Origin: Actinomyces israelii DSM 43320
Lineage (GTDB): Bacteria; Actinomycetota; Actinomycetes; Actinomycetales; Actinomycetaceae
Length of the DNA: 64,000 nucleotides
Reading direction: 5' to 3'
NCBI RefSeq assembly: GCF_000711965.1
Contig: NZ_JONS01000014.1
Location: forward strand, 1-64,000
The notes under the pieces: generated by a model
Told to the model about the DNA's origin: nothing
The model's input: only the letters and a program-made list of their open reading frames with translations
Database searches by the model: none
Position numbers and translations under genes: made by a program
Shown here: positions 1-8,012 of the stretch, piece after piece
How positions within the stretch are numbered: the stretch's first letter is position 1
How the letters are laid out: each line of letters begins with the position of its first letter

Positions 1-327
1 CGCAGGCGCAGGCTCGGCAGGCGCCTCGGGCGCGGGCTCGGCGGGCTCGGCGGCAGGCTCAGCCGCAGGCGCAGGCTCGGCAGGCTCGGCCTCGGCCGCA
101 GGCGCAGCGGCCTCAGCGAGCTCGGCCTCGACCGCAGGCTCGGCGGCCTCGGCGGGCGCCTCGGCCTCGGGCGCAGGCTCGGCGGGCGCCTCAGCCGCAG
201 GCTCGGCGGCCTCGGCGGCAGGTACGGGATCGGCGGCGGGGTCCGGGGCCTCTTCCGCGGATGCCGGCGCCACGAGGCAGCCGGCGAGAAGAGCGGCAGC
301 CGCACCAGTGATAATGCTTCGTCGCAT
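1..327 (-). CDS. Secreted Ala/Glu/Pro-repeat protein (partial, C-terminus outside window)
   Basis: The reading frame opens at an ATG ending at 327, preceded by GAAGGA about 7 nt upstream, and runs off the window edge after 109 codons. The first 24 residues form a signal peptide: MRRS, then a hydrophobic Ala/Leu core, then a possible signal peptidase I site after PASA. An LLAGC lipobox (Cys17) is also present, so the protein could be a lipoprotein instead. From residue 25 on it is almost only Ala, Glu and Pro in AEPAEPAPEA-like repeats, encoded by repetitive GCxGAG/CCxGCx DNA. The N-terminus resembles that of the next gene (MKRSHIT), so both are probably surface proteins of one family. The C-terminal anchor, if any, lies outside. 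This DNA is prone to slippage and misassembly. Confidence 0.7.
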   Translation of the reverse strand, partial: MRRSIITGAAAALLAGCLVAPASAEEAPDPAADPVPAAEAAEPAAEAPAEPAPEAEAPAEAAEPAVEAELAEAAAPAAEAEPAEPAPAAEPAAEPAEPAPEAPAEPAPA

Positions 328-522
328 GAGGGGTGTCCTTCGTTTTGATGTCAGGAGCAGATCCAGGTGTCTGCCCCTTCATCGCAACAAAGGCCATTGC
401 GGTCCCACAAGAACAAAAACTTGCCATTTTCCATGACCGGAACCGCAACCACGCCCCTAGTACATGCCACTCCCATGCGCGCAACGGCCTAAAGTCCCAA
501 TTTTGGTCTCTCTTTGGAACTG

Positions 523-562
523 CCGTGGCGCCGCAGCCCCATTGGGAGTCGCAGCGCCACGG
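523..562 (-). terminator. Hairpin downstream of the LARTG surface protein gene
   Basis: Perfect 9-bp arms CCGTGGCGC (523-531) and GCGCCACGG (554-562), with extra CGCAG pairing inside, 29 nt past the stop codon of the minus-strand gene. There is no clear U-tract, which is usual for GC-rich actinobacteria. Confidence 0.5.
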
Positions 563-590
563 TGCATGCACCTGCCCGTCAGCTATTGGT

Positions 591-1478
591 TCAGGACTTG
601 TGGCGGAAGCGGCGCAGTGCGATGCCCCCGCCAATCAGGACCAGCACGATCAGCACGCCCAGGCCGACAGCGGGACCGGTCCTGGCCAGGGCGTGAGCGG
701 GCTTGGAGGAGGCCGTGGCGGCGACCGGGACCTGAGAGGCCGCCGCGGCGGCGCACTGGGTCATCACCATCTCCGAGCCCTCGAAGTTCCAGTCGATGTA
801 CTGGACCTTGGCCTCGCCCGACTTCAGGAGGAAGTCATAGCCCCACGCCTCGGTGCCGACGTTCGCACCCATCGTGTAGGTGGCGGTGACGACCTCGTCG
901 GCCGTGCCACCGACCTCCACGGTGCCGACCTGCGCACCGTCATCCCAGACGGCAATGGTGTAGGTGCCCGCGGTGTTGACCTGGACCTCGAAGGTCAGGA
1001 CGCAGCCCTCTCGATGGATGGAGACGATCGAGGCCTCGTTGCTGTACTGCTTGTTCTTGGAGGTCATCCCCGGGTCGCCGGCGACGACAGCGCCCGCCGT
1101 CGCCGGTGCGGGATCCTCGGCGGCGGGATCGGCGGACTCAGCAGGATCAGCGGGGCCGACAGGAGGCGCCTCGCCGGCCTCCGCCGGGGTCACGGCCGCC
1201 GGATCCCCGCCAGCACCGGCGTCGCCCTTGCCGGGCTCCGCCGGATCCTCGGCGGCGCCGGGCGCCCTCTCTTCCCCACCGGAGCTCGGCCTCGGAGCCT
1301 CGGGGGAGTCGGCGGCGCTCTTTGGGCCAGGAGTGGGTGTCGGGCTCGCAGTGGCGGTCGGAGACGGCTCGGACGAGCCGTCGCTTGTTATCGTATCGGC
1401 CGCCGCAACCGGCGCGAGGAGCAGACCAGCGCTCAGCACAGCACCGAGCAGACCGGTAGTGATGTGGGATCGCTTCAC
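591..1478 (-). CDS. LAxTG-type cell-wall-anchored surface protein
   Basis: A protein of 295 residues starting at a GTG with GAAGGA about 6 nt upstream. It has a signal peptide (about residues 1-31, cleavage near APVAAA), a long low-complexity Pro/Ala/Glu/Gly/Ser stalk to about residue 150, then a compact domain of about 100 residues with two cysteines (EGC, MTQC) that could form a disulfide. The C-terminus is a classical sorting signal: LARTG at about residue 264, a hydrophobic stretch, and the basic tail RRFRHKS. LAxTG is the pattern recognised by class E sortases (family knowledge); no sortase gene lies in this window. The function of the compact domain is unknown. The neighbour at 1-327 shares the N-terminal style. 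Confidence 0.75.
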   Translation of the reverse strand: MKRSHITTGLLGAVLSAGLLLAPVAAADTITSDGSSEPSPTATASPTPTPGPKSAADSPEAPRPSSGGEERAPGAAEDPAEPGKGDAGAGGDPAAVTPAEAGEAPPVGPADPAESADPAAEDPAPATAGAVVAGDPGMTSKNKQYSNEASIVSIHREGCVLTFEVQVNTAGTYTIAVWDDGAQVGTVEVGGTADEVVTATYTMGANVGTEAWGYDFLLKSGEAKVQYIDWNFEGSEMVMTQCAAAAASQVPVAATASSKPAHALARTGPAVGLGVLIVLVLIGGGIALRRFRHKS

Positions 1479-1509
1479 GGGACGTCCTTCGGGCGGAGAG
1501 GTACGGGTC

Positions 1510-1521
1510 ACAGTCGACTGT
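1510..1521. promoter_or_regulatory. Perfect 12-bp palindrome in divergent promoter region
   Basis: ACAGTCGACTGT is fully self-complementary. It lies 32 bp upstream of the LARTG protein start and in the gap shared with the divergent ABC operon. It could be an operator; no regulator can be assigned. Confidence 0.35.
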
Positions 1522-1770
1522 ACACCTGTTCCTTCGTGGACGACCAGCCATAAAGTGACCGAGACCTCACCGGCCCCCGCCGGCTCGTCGCCGCCGCACG
1601 GGACGACGATTTCATCATCTCCCGCCCCTCGTCCGGCACCCGGACGCCAGAACAGTTGTCTCCGGCGCCCGGTAATTCATCAGTGCTTGCCGCTCGTCGA
1701 CGCGAGCGCGACGGTGAGTCATGGCGGCCGCGGCGGGCGGCCCGCGCGGGACAGGTATGAGGAGCGCAGC

Positions 1771-2553
1771 ATGGGAGAGGAACACGGGAGAGTAAACGCC
1801 CCCGAGGACGCCGACACCGGCTGGATGGTGGAGCTCGACCGGGTGAGCGTCCTGCTCGGAGGCGAGCCGCGCGTGGACGGACTCACCTGGCGCGTCCCGC
1901 AGGGGCGCGTCTACGGGCTGCTGGGGCCGAACGGCGCCGGCAAGTCCACCGTGATCAACCTGATCACCGGTCTGCTCGCCGCGTCGAGGGGAAACATCAG
2001 GGTGGGAGGCCTCGATCCGGTCCGCGACGCGGTCGAAGTCCGCGGGCTGATCGGGCTGGTGCCGCAGAGCGACAGCGTCTACCCGGACCTGTCCGCACGG
2101 GAGAACCTCCGCTTCCACGGGGCGCTGTTCATGGACTCGGTGAGCGAGATCCCCGACCGGATCGAGAAGACCCTGGAGCTTGTCGAGCTCGCCAAGCGGG
2201 CCGACGACCCGGTTCGGACCTTCTCCGGCGGAATGCGCCGTCGCCTGTGCATCGGGCGGGCGCTCATGCACAGGCCGAGGATCCTGCTGCTGGACGAGCC
2301 CACGCTCGGGGTCGACGTCCAGGGCACCTACCGGATCTGGGACTACATCAAGGCCCTGCGGGGCCAGGGCATCACCGTCATTGTCACCACCAACGTCATG
2401 GGCGAGGCGGACTATCTGTGCGACGACCTGGTCATCCTCGATCACGGCCAGCTGGTCGCACAGGGCAGCCCGGCCGAGCTCAAGAGCCGGGCGGGGGCGG
2501 ACTCGCTCGGGGACGTGTTCCTGTCCCACACCGGCCGCGGCCTGCGGGACTGA
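1771..2553 (+). CDS. ABC transporter ATP-binding protein (ABC-2 exporter)
   Basis: A single nucleotide-binding domain of 260 residues that would power the two membrane proteins encoded just downstream. Walker A GPNGAGKST is at about 52-60, the signature FSGGM at about 151 and Walker B LLLDEP at about 170. The arrangement is that of DrrA/NodI-type exporter ATPases, but the substrate cannot be told. The start is ATG 1771 with GAGGAG about 8 nt upstream; an upstream extension of the frame is GC-rich non-coding sequence. One oddity is that the usual switch (H-loop) histidine, normally TTHxxxEAE, reads TTNVMGEAD, so His is replaced by Asn. The gene is first in a tight four-gene operon ending in a TetR regulator. 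Confidence 0.88.
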   Translation: MGEEHGRVNAPEDADTGWMVELDRVSVLLGGEPRVDGLTWRVPQGRVYGLLGPNGAGKSTVINLITGLLAASRGNIRVGGLDPVRDAVEVRGLIGLVPQSDSVYPDLSARENLRFHGALFMDSVSEIPDRIEKTLELVELAKRADDPVRTFSGGMRRRLCIGRALMHRPRILLLDEPTLGVDVQGTYRIWDYIKALRGQGITVIVTTNVMGEADYLCDDLVILDHGQLVAQGSPAELKSRAGADSLGDVFLSHTGRGLRD

Positions 2554-2567
2554 GAAGGGCACCGACC

Positions 2568-3647
2568 ATGCGCTGCCTCATTCTGGTGGGGGCCGAGCTG
2601 CGGCAGGTGCGCTCCGCCCTCCCCTACACGCTGCTGACGATCCTGAGCCCGGTCATGTTCATGGCGCTCTTCATGCTCATGGTGCGCGGGGACATCACCC
2701 TGCCCCTGACCGTCCACCCGGGCCCCGACCGGAGCGAGTTCGCGCAGGTTCTGGCCACCAACCGCGCCCCGGGCAACCCGCCCTACCTCCAGGTCGAGCC
2801 CGGCACCGCGGACCCGCCCCGGGGCGAGAGCACCGACCTCGTGGTCATCGCCGCCGAGCCCTCCGCCCGGGACGGGCGGACGTCCGGCACGATCGTCCAC
2901 TATGTCAACGACGTGAACACCAACATGACGAAGAACTTCCGCAACCGGCTCACCGGCGCGGTGTACACCTGGTCCTCCGCGCACCTGGAGGGCGGCGACG
3001 TCGGCGTGGAGGAGCATCCGACCTATCCCCGGGACATCCCCTGGTCGACCACATTCGGCCTGTCGGCACTCGGCTTCGGGGCGCTGTTCTCCGGCCTGCT
3101 GTTCGGCCTGCTGTCCATGACCCGGGAGTGGGAGCGCGGAACGATCCTCTGGCTGCGCCTGGCCCCGACCCGCCCCGGCCTCGTGATCGCGGCCAAGCTG
3201 AGCGCCTGTCTGGTCCAGTGCTCGGTCGCGGGCGTCGTCCTGGTGGGGGTCCTCCGGCTGCTCACCGGCCTGTCCCCGGCCCGCCCCCTGCCCCTGGCGG
3301 GAGGGCTCGCCCTCGGATACCTGGCCTCCTCCGCCTTCGGCCTCATGGTCGGCTTCGCCAGCCGCAACACCCTCACCTCCTTCCTGACCTCCCTGGTCAC
3401 CGCCCTGGTGTGCTGGGTCGGCGGAGGCGGGCTGGGGCCGATGTTCGTCTTCGGCCCGGCCGCCGTCGCGCTCTCACGGTTCAACCCCGCCACGCACATC
3501 ATTGATCTCGCGCGCTGGTCCTACCTGGGAGGGCGCCTGCGCCCGCAGGCGGCCCTCACCGCCCTGGCGGTCACCGCCGTCGTCGGAGTGCTCGGCGCCA
3601 CCGGGCTGTACCTGGCGCGCCTGCGCCGTCCGGAAGCCTCCTCATGA
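2568..3647 (+). CDS. ABC-2 type transporter permease, first subunit
   Basis: A membrane protein of 359 residues. One hydrophobic segment lies near residues 17-40, followed by a large extracytoplasmic domain (about 45-160) and then five hydrophobic segments, including the AGGLALGYL and LVTALVCWVG regions. This is the ABC-2 permease topology. The start is ATG 2568, 14 bp after the ATPase stop. It ends in an ATGA overlap with the next permease, so the two are translationally coupled and probably form a heterodimeric channel with the upstream ATPase. The protein extruded is unknown; drug or lipid export is the family norm. Confidence 0.83.
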   Translation: MRCLILVGAELRQVRSALPYTLLTILSPVMFMALFMLMVRGDITLPLTVHPGPDRSEFAQVLATNRAPGNPPYLQVEPGTADPPRGESTDLVVIAAEPSARDGRTSGTIVHYVNDVNTNMTKNFRNRLTGAVYTWSSAHLEGGDVGVEEHPTYPRDIPWSTTFGLSALGFGALFSGLLFGLLSMTREWERGTILWLRLAPTRPGLVIAAKLSACLVQCSVAGVVLVGVLRLLTGLSPARPLPLAGGLALGYLASSAFGLMVGFASRNTLTSFLTSLVTALVCWVGGGGLGPMFVFGPAAVALSRFNPATHIIDLARWSYLGGRLRPQAALTALAVTAVVGVLGATGLYLARLRRPEASS

Positions 3648-4777
3648 GCGCCCTGCCCCGCTTCACCGCCGAGCTGCGCAAGCTCGTGCTCCTGCTGCGC
3701 GCCGACCCCCGTGCAGTCGCCGCGGGCGTCATCGCCCCGACGGCGATCCTGCTGGTCTTCTGGATCACCTTCGGCAATATGTCCTCACTCGAGATCGCCG
3801 TGGTCAACCACGACGCCGGCCGGCTGGGCGCGCGCCTGGAGCACCACATCCTGGCGCAGACCTCGCCCGCAGGCGGCCGGCCGTACTTCACCAGCCGGAC
3901 CGGCGACGAGCAGGAGGCCCTCGAGCTGTATGAGCGCGGCCAGATCGCCGGCGTCGTCGTGATCGGCGAGGACTTCACCCGGCGCGTCGAGGACCGCGGC
4001 TCCCCCGCCGTGGAGTTCCACGTCAACAACTACTCCGCGGACATGGCCAAGAACCTGCGCCTCTACCTCCAGGAGGGCATTGTCTCCTTCTACGACGCCG
4101 AGTACCCCGGCTACGACCTCCAGGTGGACGAGGAGTACACCGTGGACTCGCAGGTGGACTGGTTCGAGCTCATCGCCGCCGGCATCTTCATGCTCGCCTT
4201 CCTCATCGGGTCGATGTTCAGCCTCCTGTACCTCCTGTTCGCGGAGAAGACCCTGGGGACGGCGGCCGAGTACGCCCTCAGCCCCGCCGGTCCCTGGCCG
4301 TTCTGGTGCGCCCGCCTGCTCTTCTCACTGCTCCTGGGAGCCCTGACGGCCGCCTTCAACGGGGTTCTCATCCGGGTGGTCTGCGGCCTGAACGTCGCCG
4401 CGTTCCTGCTTCCGGCCCTCGTGCCGCTGGTGCTCATCACAGGGATCTGGATGGCCGTGGCGACCATCCTCGCCCTCAGCGTCAGACAGTTCGCGGGCGC
4501 CGCCGTCGGCGCCATGGTCGCCGCCGTGCTCTGCTGGTTCCTCGGCGGCGGGACCTCACCCGCCCGCTACCTCGCAGGCCCCGAACGGGTCCTGGCCGAG
4601 GCCATCCCCAACACCTGGGCGCTCGGCCTCATCCGGTCCAGAGCCTTCGGCTACCCCGTTGACGACGCCGGCGCCTCCTACGGCCTGCTCGCAGTCGTAT
4701 GCGCCATACTGCTGGCCACTGCCACACTCATGTACCACCGGCGGTTCGCCCGCCGACGACCAGGAGGCCGCGGATGA
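3644..4777 (+). CDS. ABC-2 type transporter permease, second subunit
   Basis: A membrane protein of 377 residues with the same plan as its upstream partner: an N-terminal hydrophobic segment (about 24-45, IAPTAILLVFWITFG), an extracytoplasmic domain, then five hydrophobic segments in the C-terminal half (starting ELIAAGIFMLAFLIGSMF). Both permeases share a motif of the NNYSADMAKNLR / NDVNTNMTKNFR type in the outer domain, showing they are paralogues. The ATG overlaps the previous stop (ATGA), and the stop overlaps the ATG of the TetR gene in the same way. Confidence 0.83.
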   Translation: MSALPRFTAELRKLVLLLRADPRAVAAGVIAPTAILLVFWITFGNMSSLEIAVVNHDAGRLGARLEHHILAQTSPAGGRPYFTSRTGDEQEALELYERGQIAGVVVIGEDFTRRVEDRGSPAVEFHVNNYSADMAKNLRLYLQEGIVSFYDAEYPGYDLQVDEEYTVDSQVDWFELIAAGIFMLAFLIGSMFSLLYLLFAEKTLGTAAEYALSPAGPWPFWCARLLFSLLLGALTAAFNGVLIRVVCGLNVAAFLLPALVPLVLITGIWMAVATILALSVRQFAGAAVGAMVAAVLCWFLGGGTSPARYLAGPERVLAEAIPNTWALGLIRSRAFGYPVDDAGASYGLLAVVCAILLATATLMYHRRFARRRPGGRG

Positions 4778-5430
4778 CGACCGGCGCCGAGGGGCCCCGC
4801 CCGCGCGGCCGGCGCCCGGGGAGCCCCGAGACCCGCGAGCACATCCTCGCCGTCGCATGGGAGGTGTTCCTGCGCGACGGCTTCTCCGCCGTCTCCCTGC
4901 GCGCGGTGGCGCGCGCCGCCGAATGCGACCCCGCTCTCATCCACTACTACTTCAGCTCCAAGGAACAGCTCTTCTTCGAGGCCATGCACGTGCCGATCAA
5001 CGCCGACCGGGTCATCGACTACGTCACCTCGCCGGGCCTGCCCGGAATAGGGCGAAGGCTGTTCGCCTTCCTGACCGCCGTCTACGAGTCCCCCTACGGC
5101 GACCGCCTCGTCTCCACCCTCACCGGCGACGCACGGACCCGCACCCTGCTGACCCGTGTTATCGGCGAGCGCATCAGGCAGGTCGCCGAGGAGCTCCTGC
5201 CCGCGGGGCGCGCCCGACGCGGGCGGGCGATGGCTCAGGCCGAGACGATCATCGCCGGGTACATCACCGCCCGCTGTCTCCTGCGGAGCGAGCACACCGC
5301 CGCCCTGTCGCGCGACGAGGCCGTCGTCGTCTACGGCGATCTCCTCCAGGACGCCATCGACCAGGCGGCTCCCCCGCGCGCGGCGGCCGCACGACCCGCC
5401 GGGCAGACGCCGTCGTCTCCCGCGCTCTGA
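4774..5430 (+). CDS. TetR family transcriptional regulator
   Basis: A protein of 218 residues. An N-terminal helix-turn-helix of TetR type is visible: TREHILAVAWEVFLRDGF, then VSLRAVARAAECDPALIHYYF, then SSKEQLFFEAM. The rest would be the ligand-binding and dimerisation domain. The start ATG 4774 overlaps the permease stop (ATGA) and has AGGAGG upstream at 4762-4767. As the last gene of the exporter operon it most likely represses that operon and senses the exported compound. The candidate operator palindrome lies at 1510-1521. Confidence 0.85.
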   Translation: MTTGAEGPRPRGRRPGSPETREHILAVAWEVFLRDGFSAVSLRAVARAAECDPALIHYYFSSKEQLFFEAMHVPINADRVIDYVTSPGLPGIGRRLFAFLTAVYESPYGDRLVSTLTGDARTRTLLTRVIGERIRQVAEELLPAGRARRGRAMAQAETIIAGYITARCLLRSEHTAALSRDEAVVVYGDLLQDAIDQAAPPRAAAARPAGQTPSSPAL

Positions 5431-5605
5431 TGGGCAATAGGGTACGTCAGCCACGACATCCCCACCCGCACACCGCCGCGCCGGCCTCATGGACGTCTCC
5501 CGCGCCGCCCGGGACTCCACGGTCGAGCTGCGCAACGCGAACCTCGACCCGCTGCGGGAGCGCGGCTACCTGCGCGGCGCTCCGGCCCCGGACGGGCGGG
5601 GCGCC

Positions 5606-6570
5606 TCAGACGTCCTGCGGCTTCCAGCTGGGCGGGAGCACCGGGGTCACCTCGCGCAGAAGGCTCACCGTGGCCTCCACGCCCTCGACGGCGTCGAAGA
5701 GGACGTCCTCGTGCTCGATGGCCAGCACGTCGTCGTAGCCGCCGGCCCGCAGGTCGGCCAGGAGCTGCCCCCAGAACTGACGGCCTCCGGGCCGCCCCAG
5801 GCCGAGGGTAACGTAGTTCCAGGCGCGGGTGGCCGCGCGCTCGGGCGGCTGGGTGTCCAGGAGCCCGTTGACGGCGCTGATCGCCTCGTTGACGCGGGCG
5901 TCCTTGACGTGGACGTTGTAGACGGCGCCGGCGAGGGCCGCGGCCATGGCCCGCGGGTCGGCGCCCATCCACATGGGGTGGGAGGGGTCGAGGTTGGGCC
6001 GACGACGTCGCCGACGGCCTCGCGCAGGCGCAGGAGGGTGGCGGTGTTGTAGACGAGCTGGTCGCCGTGCATCTCGACGGCGAAGCGCACGCCCCGCTCC
6101 TCGCCGTAGCGCGCCAGCAGCCGCCAGTACGGGATGGCGACCTCGTTCCACTGGTAGTCGAGGACCTCCTGGGTCTCCGGGGGCCAGGACGTCGTCACCC
6201 AGTTGGGGGTGCGGTCCCCGGGCGCGCCCGCGGGCAGGCCAGACATGAGGACGACCGTGCCGACACCCATGAGCTCGGCGAGGTCGACGGTGCGGTGCAC
6301 CAGCTCGTCGATCCTGCCGCCGATGACCGGGTGCAGCTGGTTGCCGTTGATGTTGAGGGCGCTCACGCGCAGCCCGCGCTCGCGGATCGCGCCGAGGCAG
6401 CGGTCGCGCTCGCCCGCGTCGCCGAGCACAGCGGCCAGGTCGAGGTGGGGCGCGCTCGACCAGCCGCCGGTGGGCAGCTCGACGGCGGTGAGGCCGAGCC
6501 CGGCGGCGGTGTCGAGCATCCGCTCGAAGGGCAGGTGCGCGAAGGAGTCCGTGACGATGCCGATCTCCAT
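5606..6570 (-). pseudogene. Sugar phosphate isomerase/epimerase-like TIM barrel gene, single frameshift
   Basis: The N-terminal part (MEIGIVTDSFAHLPF... to about residue 190) and the C-terminal part (NLDPSHPMWMGADPRAM... to WKPQDV) are both well conserved AP-endonuclease-family-2 (xylose isomerase-like) sequence but lie in different frames. The break is at about 5997-6000: the minus strand reads GTCGGCCCAACCTC where one more base (GGC GCC AAC CTC) would restore the usual G-A-N-L-D-P-S-H motif. Everything else is intact, so this is either a recent inactivating deletion, a sequencing error or, less likely, programmed frameshifting. The gene sits 11 bp after the dehydrogenase gene, so both form an operon for a sugar or inositol pathway. 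Full length would be about 320 residues. Confidence 0.8.
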
Positions 6571-6581
6571 GGCCCAGCGGT

Positions 6582-7622
6582 TCAGCGCCCCTTGGCCAGG
6601 ACCTCGTCGAGCGCGGGCACGCTCACGCGGCGACCGCCGTCGTTCATGGAGCGCACGAGGGCCTCGGCGACGACGGTCGTGCGCAGGGCGTCCTCGGCCG
6701 TGGCGGCGTCCTCGGGCAGGCGCCCGTGGAGGGCCGCGTCCACCCAGGCCGAGAGCTCGGCCCGGTAGGCGGCGGCGAAGCGCGGGCGCCAGTCGGCGGG
6801 GTAGGCGCTGGTGCGGGCCAGGCCGGAGGAGACGACGAGCTCGTCGGCCTCGACGAGGGCGGGGACGCCGGGCAGCTCGACGCTGGCGCGCTCGCAGACG
6901 AGCTCGCAGCGCACGTCGTAGCCGTACCGGGCGTGGACCTGGAGCTCGACGGTGTGCAGGATGCCGGCGGAGTCGCGCAGCAGGAGCAGCTGGGGGTCGT
7001 GGCGCTCGGAGATGAGGCTCGAGGCGCGGCCGCAGGCCCACTGGACCTCGACGATGTCGTGCCCGGAGAGCCAGGGCAGGATGTCGATCTCGTGGACGGC
7101 GGAGTTGGTCACCGTCGCGCTGGAGTCCTGGCCGGGGTAGGCCTCGACGTTGCGGTGCACGGAGTGGGTCATCAGGAGGGCGCCGTCGGCCCCGGAGGCC
7201 AGGCGCGCCCGCATGGCCCGGTAGCCGGGGTCGAAGCGCCGCATGAAGCCGACGGTGAGCAGCGGCCGCTCCAGCGCCCGGTGGGCGCGCACGACGTCGG
7301 CGGCCTCGAAGGCCGTGGGGGCCAGGGGCTTCTCGCACAGGACGGGCAGTCCCGCCTCAAGGCAGGCCCGGGCCAGCGGCGCGTGGAGCGGGTCGGGGAC
7401 GGCGATAATGACCGCGTCGACCCGGCCGGAGGCGATCATCTCCTCCCCGCCGGGGTAGACGATTGCGCCTCCGACGTCCTGGGCGAGCGCGTTCGCGCGT
7501 GCAGCATCCGCGTCGGCGATCGCCGTGAGCGCGGCGCCGCGCACTCCCCGGGCGAGGTTGCGGGCGTGGTCGGCGCCCATGACACCGGTACCGATGATTC
7601 CGACTCTCAGGCCTGTCTCCAT
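6582..7622 (-). CDS. Gfo/Idh/MocA family oxidoreductase (inositol dehydrogenase-like)
   Basis: A protein of 346 residues with an N-terminal Rossmann fold: [16 protein letters not shown] binds NAD(P), and CEKPLA (about residue 97) is the family's EKP motif. The C-terminal substrate domain carries [11 protein letters not shown] with the conserved His. Such enzymes oxidise myo-inositol or related sugars. With the isomerase-like gene just downstream it probably forms a small sugar-catabolic operon. The start is the second of two adjacent ATGs (7622), which has better spacing from GGAGG; ATG 7625 is possible and would add one residue. Confidence 0.85.
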   Translation of the reverse strand: METGLRVGIIGTGVMGADHARNLARGVRGAALTAIADADAARANALAQDVGGAIVYPGGEEMIASGRVDAVIIAVPDPLHAPLARACLEAGLPVLCEKPLAPTAFEAADVVRAHRALERPLLTVGFMRRFDPGYRAMRARLASGADGALLMTHSVHRNVEAYPGQDSSATVTNSAVHEIDILPWLSGHDIVEVQWACGRASSLISERHDPQLLLLRDSAGILHTVELQVHARYGYDVRCELVCERASVELPGVPALVEADELVVSSGLARTSAYPADWRPRFAAAYRAELSAWVDAALHGRLPEDAATAEDALRTTVVAEALVRSMNDGGRRVSVPALDEVLAKGR

Positions 7623-7911
7623 CATTCCTCCTCGAACGATGCGGGGCGTTCTCCCGCCAACACGGAGCGTAATCAATTACGTCCGCAGTGAGGAGCCCTC
7701 GCACACCGCGGCCCGCCGCGGGGGGGGCGGGACGGAGCGGCGGCGCGTCGGGTTCGCCGCCGGGCCGTCGGAACGGGGGCGGGTGTGCGGCGGGATCGCG
7801 TCCAAGCGAGCCGGCCGCCCGCGCTCATACGAGTTCGCCGTCCTCCGCGGGCTCCAGAAGGCGGTGCAGCGCGTAGCGGTCGAAGAGAGCCATGGGGCGC
7901 CCGGTGCTCTG

Positions 7912-7943
7912 AACCGATCTCGACGCGGAACTCGACCGATCCC
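7912..7943 (-). repeat. 22-nt-phased GAGAYCGG intergenic repeat, copy 1
   Basis: On the minus strand two half-sites, GGGATCGGTC (7934-7943) and GAGATCGGTT (7912-7921), start exactly 22 nt apart, with TTCCGCGTC just before the second. It lies about 70-100 nt past the rho stop. Same family as the copies at 25389-25476, 40476-40507 and 44913-44944. Confidence 0.65.
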
Positions 7944-7998
7944 GCCGGAGGGGGCCGCACGACCAGTCGGATCGAGTGGCCGCACGGCCCCCTCCGGC
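7944..7998 (-). terminator. Hairpin downstream of rho
   Basis: Perfect 14-bp arms GCCGGAGGGGGCCG (7944-7957) and its complement (7985-7998) around a 27-nt loop, starting 15 nt past the rho stop. No U-tract. Likely 3' end or stabilising structure of the rho mRNA. Confidence 0.6.
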
Positions 7999-8012
7999 GC
8001 CTTCCGCCGCAC

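Larger units (their letters stand above)
7623..8012. other. Intergenic gap between rho 3' end and oxidoreductase 5' end
   Basis: No credible gene in 390 bp. It holds the rho hairpin (7944-7998), one unit of the 22-nt-phased repeat (7912-7943) and, next to the oxidoreductase, presumably its promoter, although no convincing -35/-10 pair is visible. Confidence 0.6.

Noticed and set aside
5431-5605. Possible gene starting MDVSRAARDSTVELRNANL
   Set aside because: The frame continues as antisense of the isomerase gene; only 40 plausible codons and no family.
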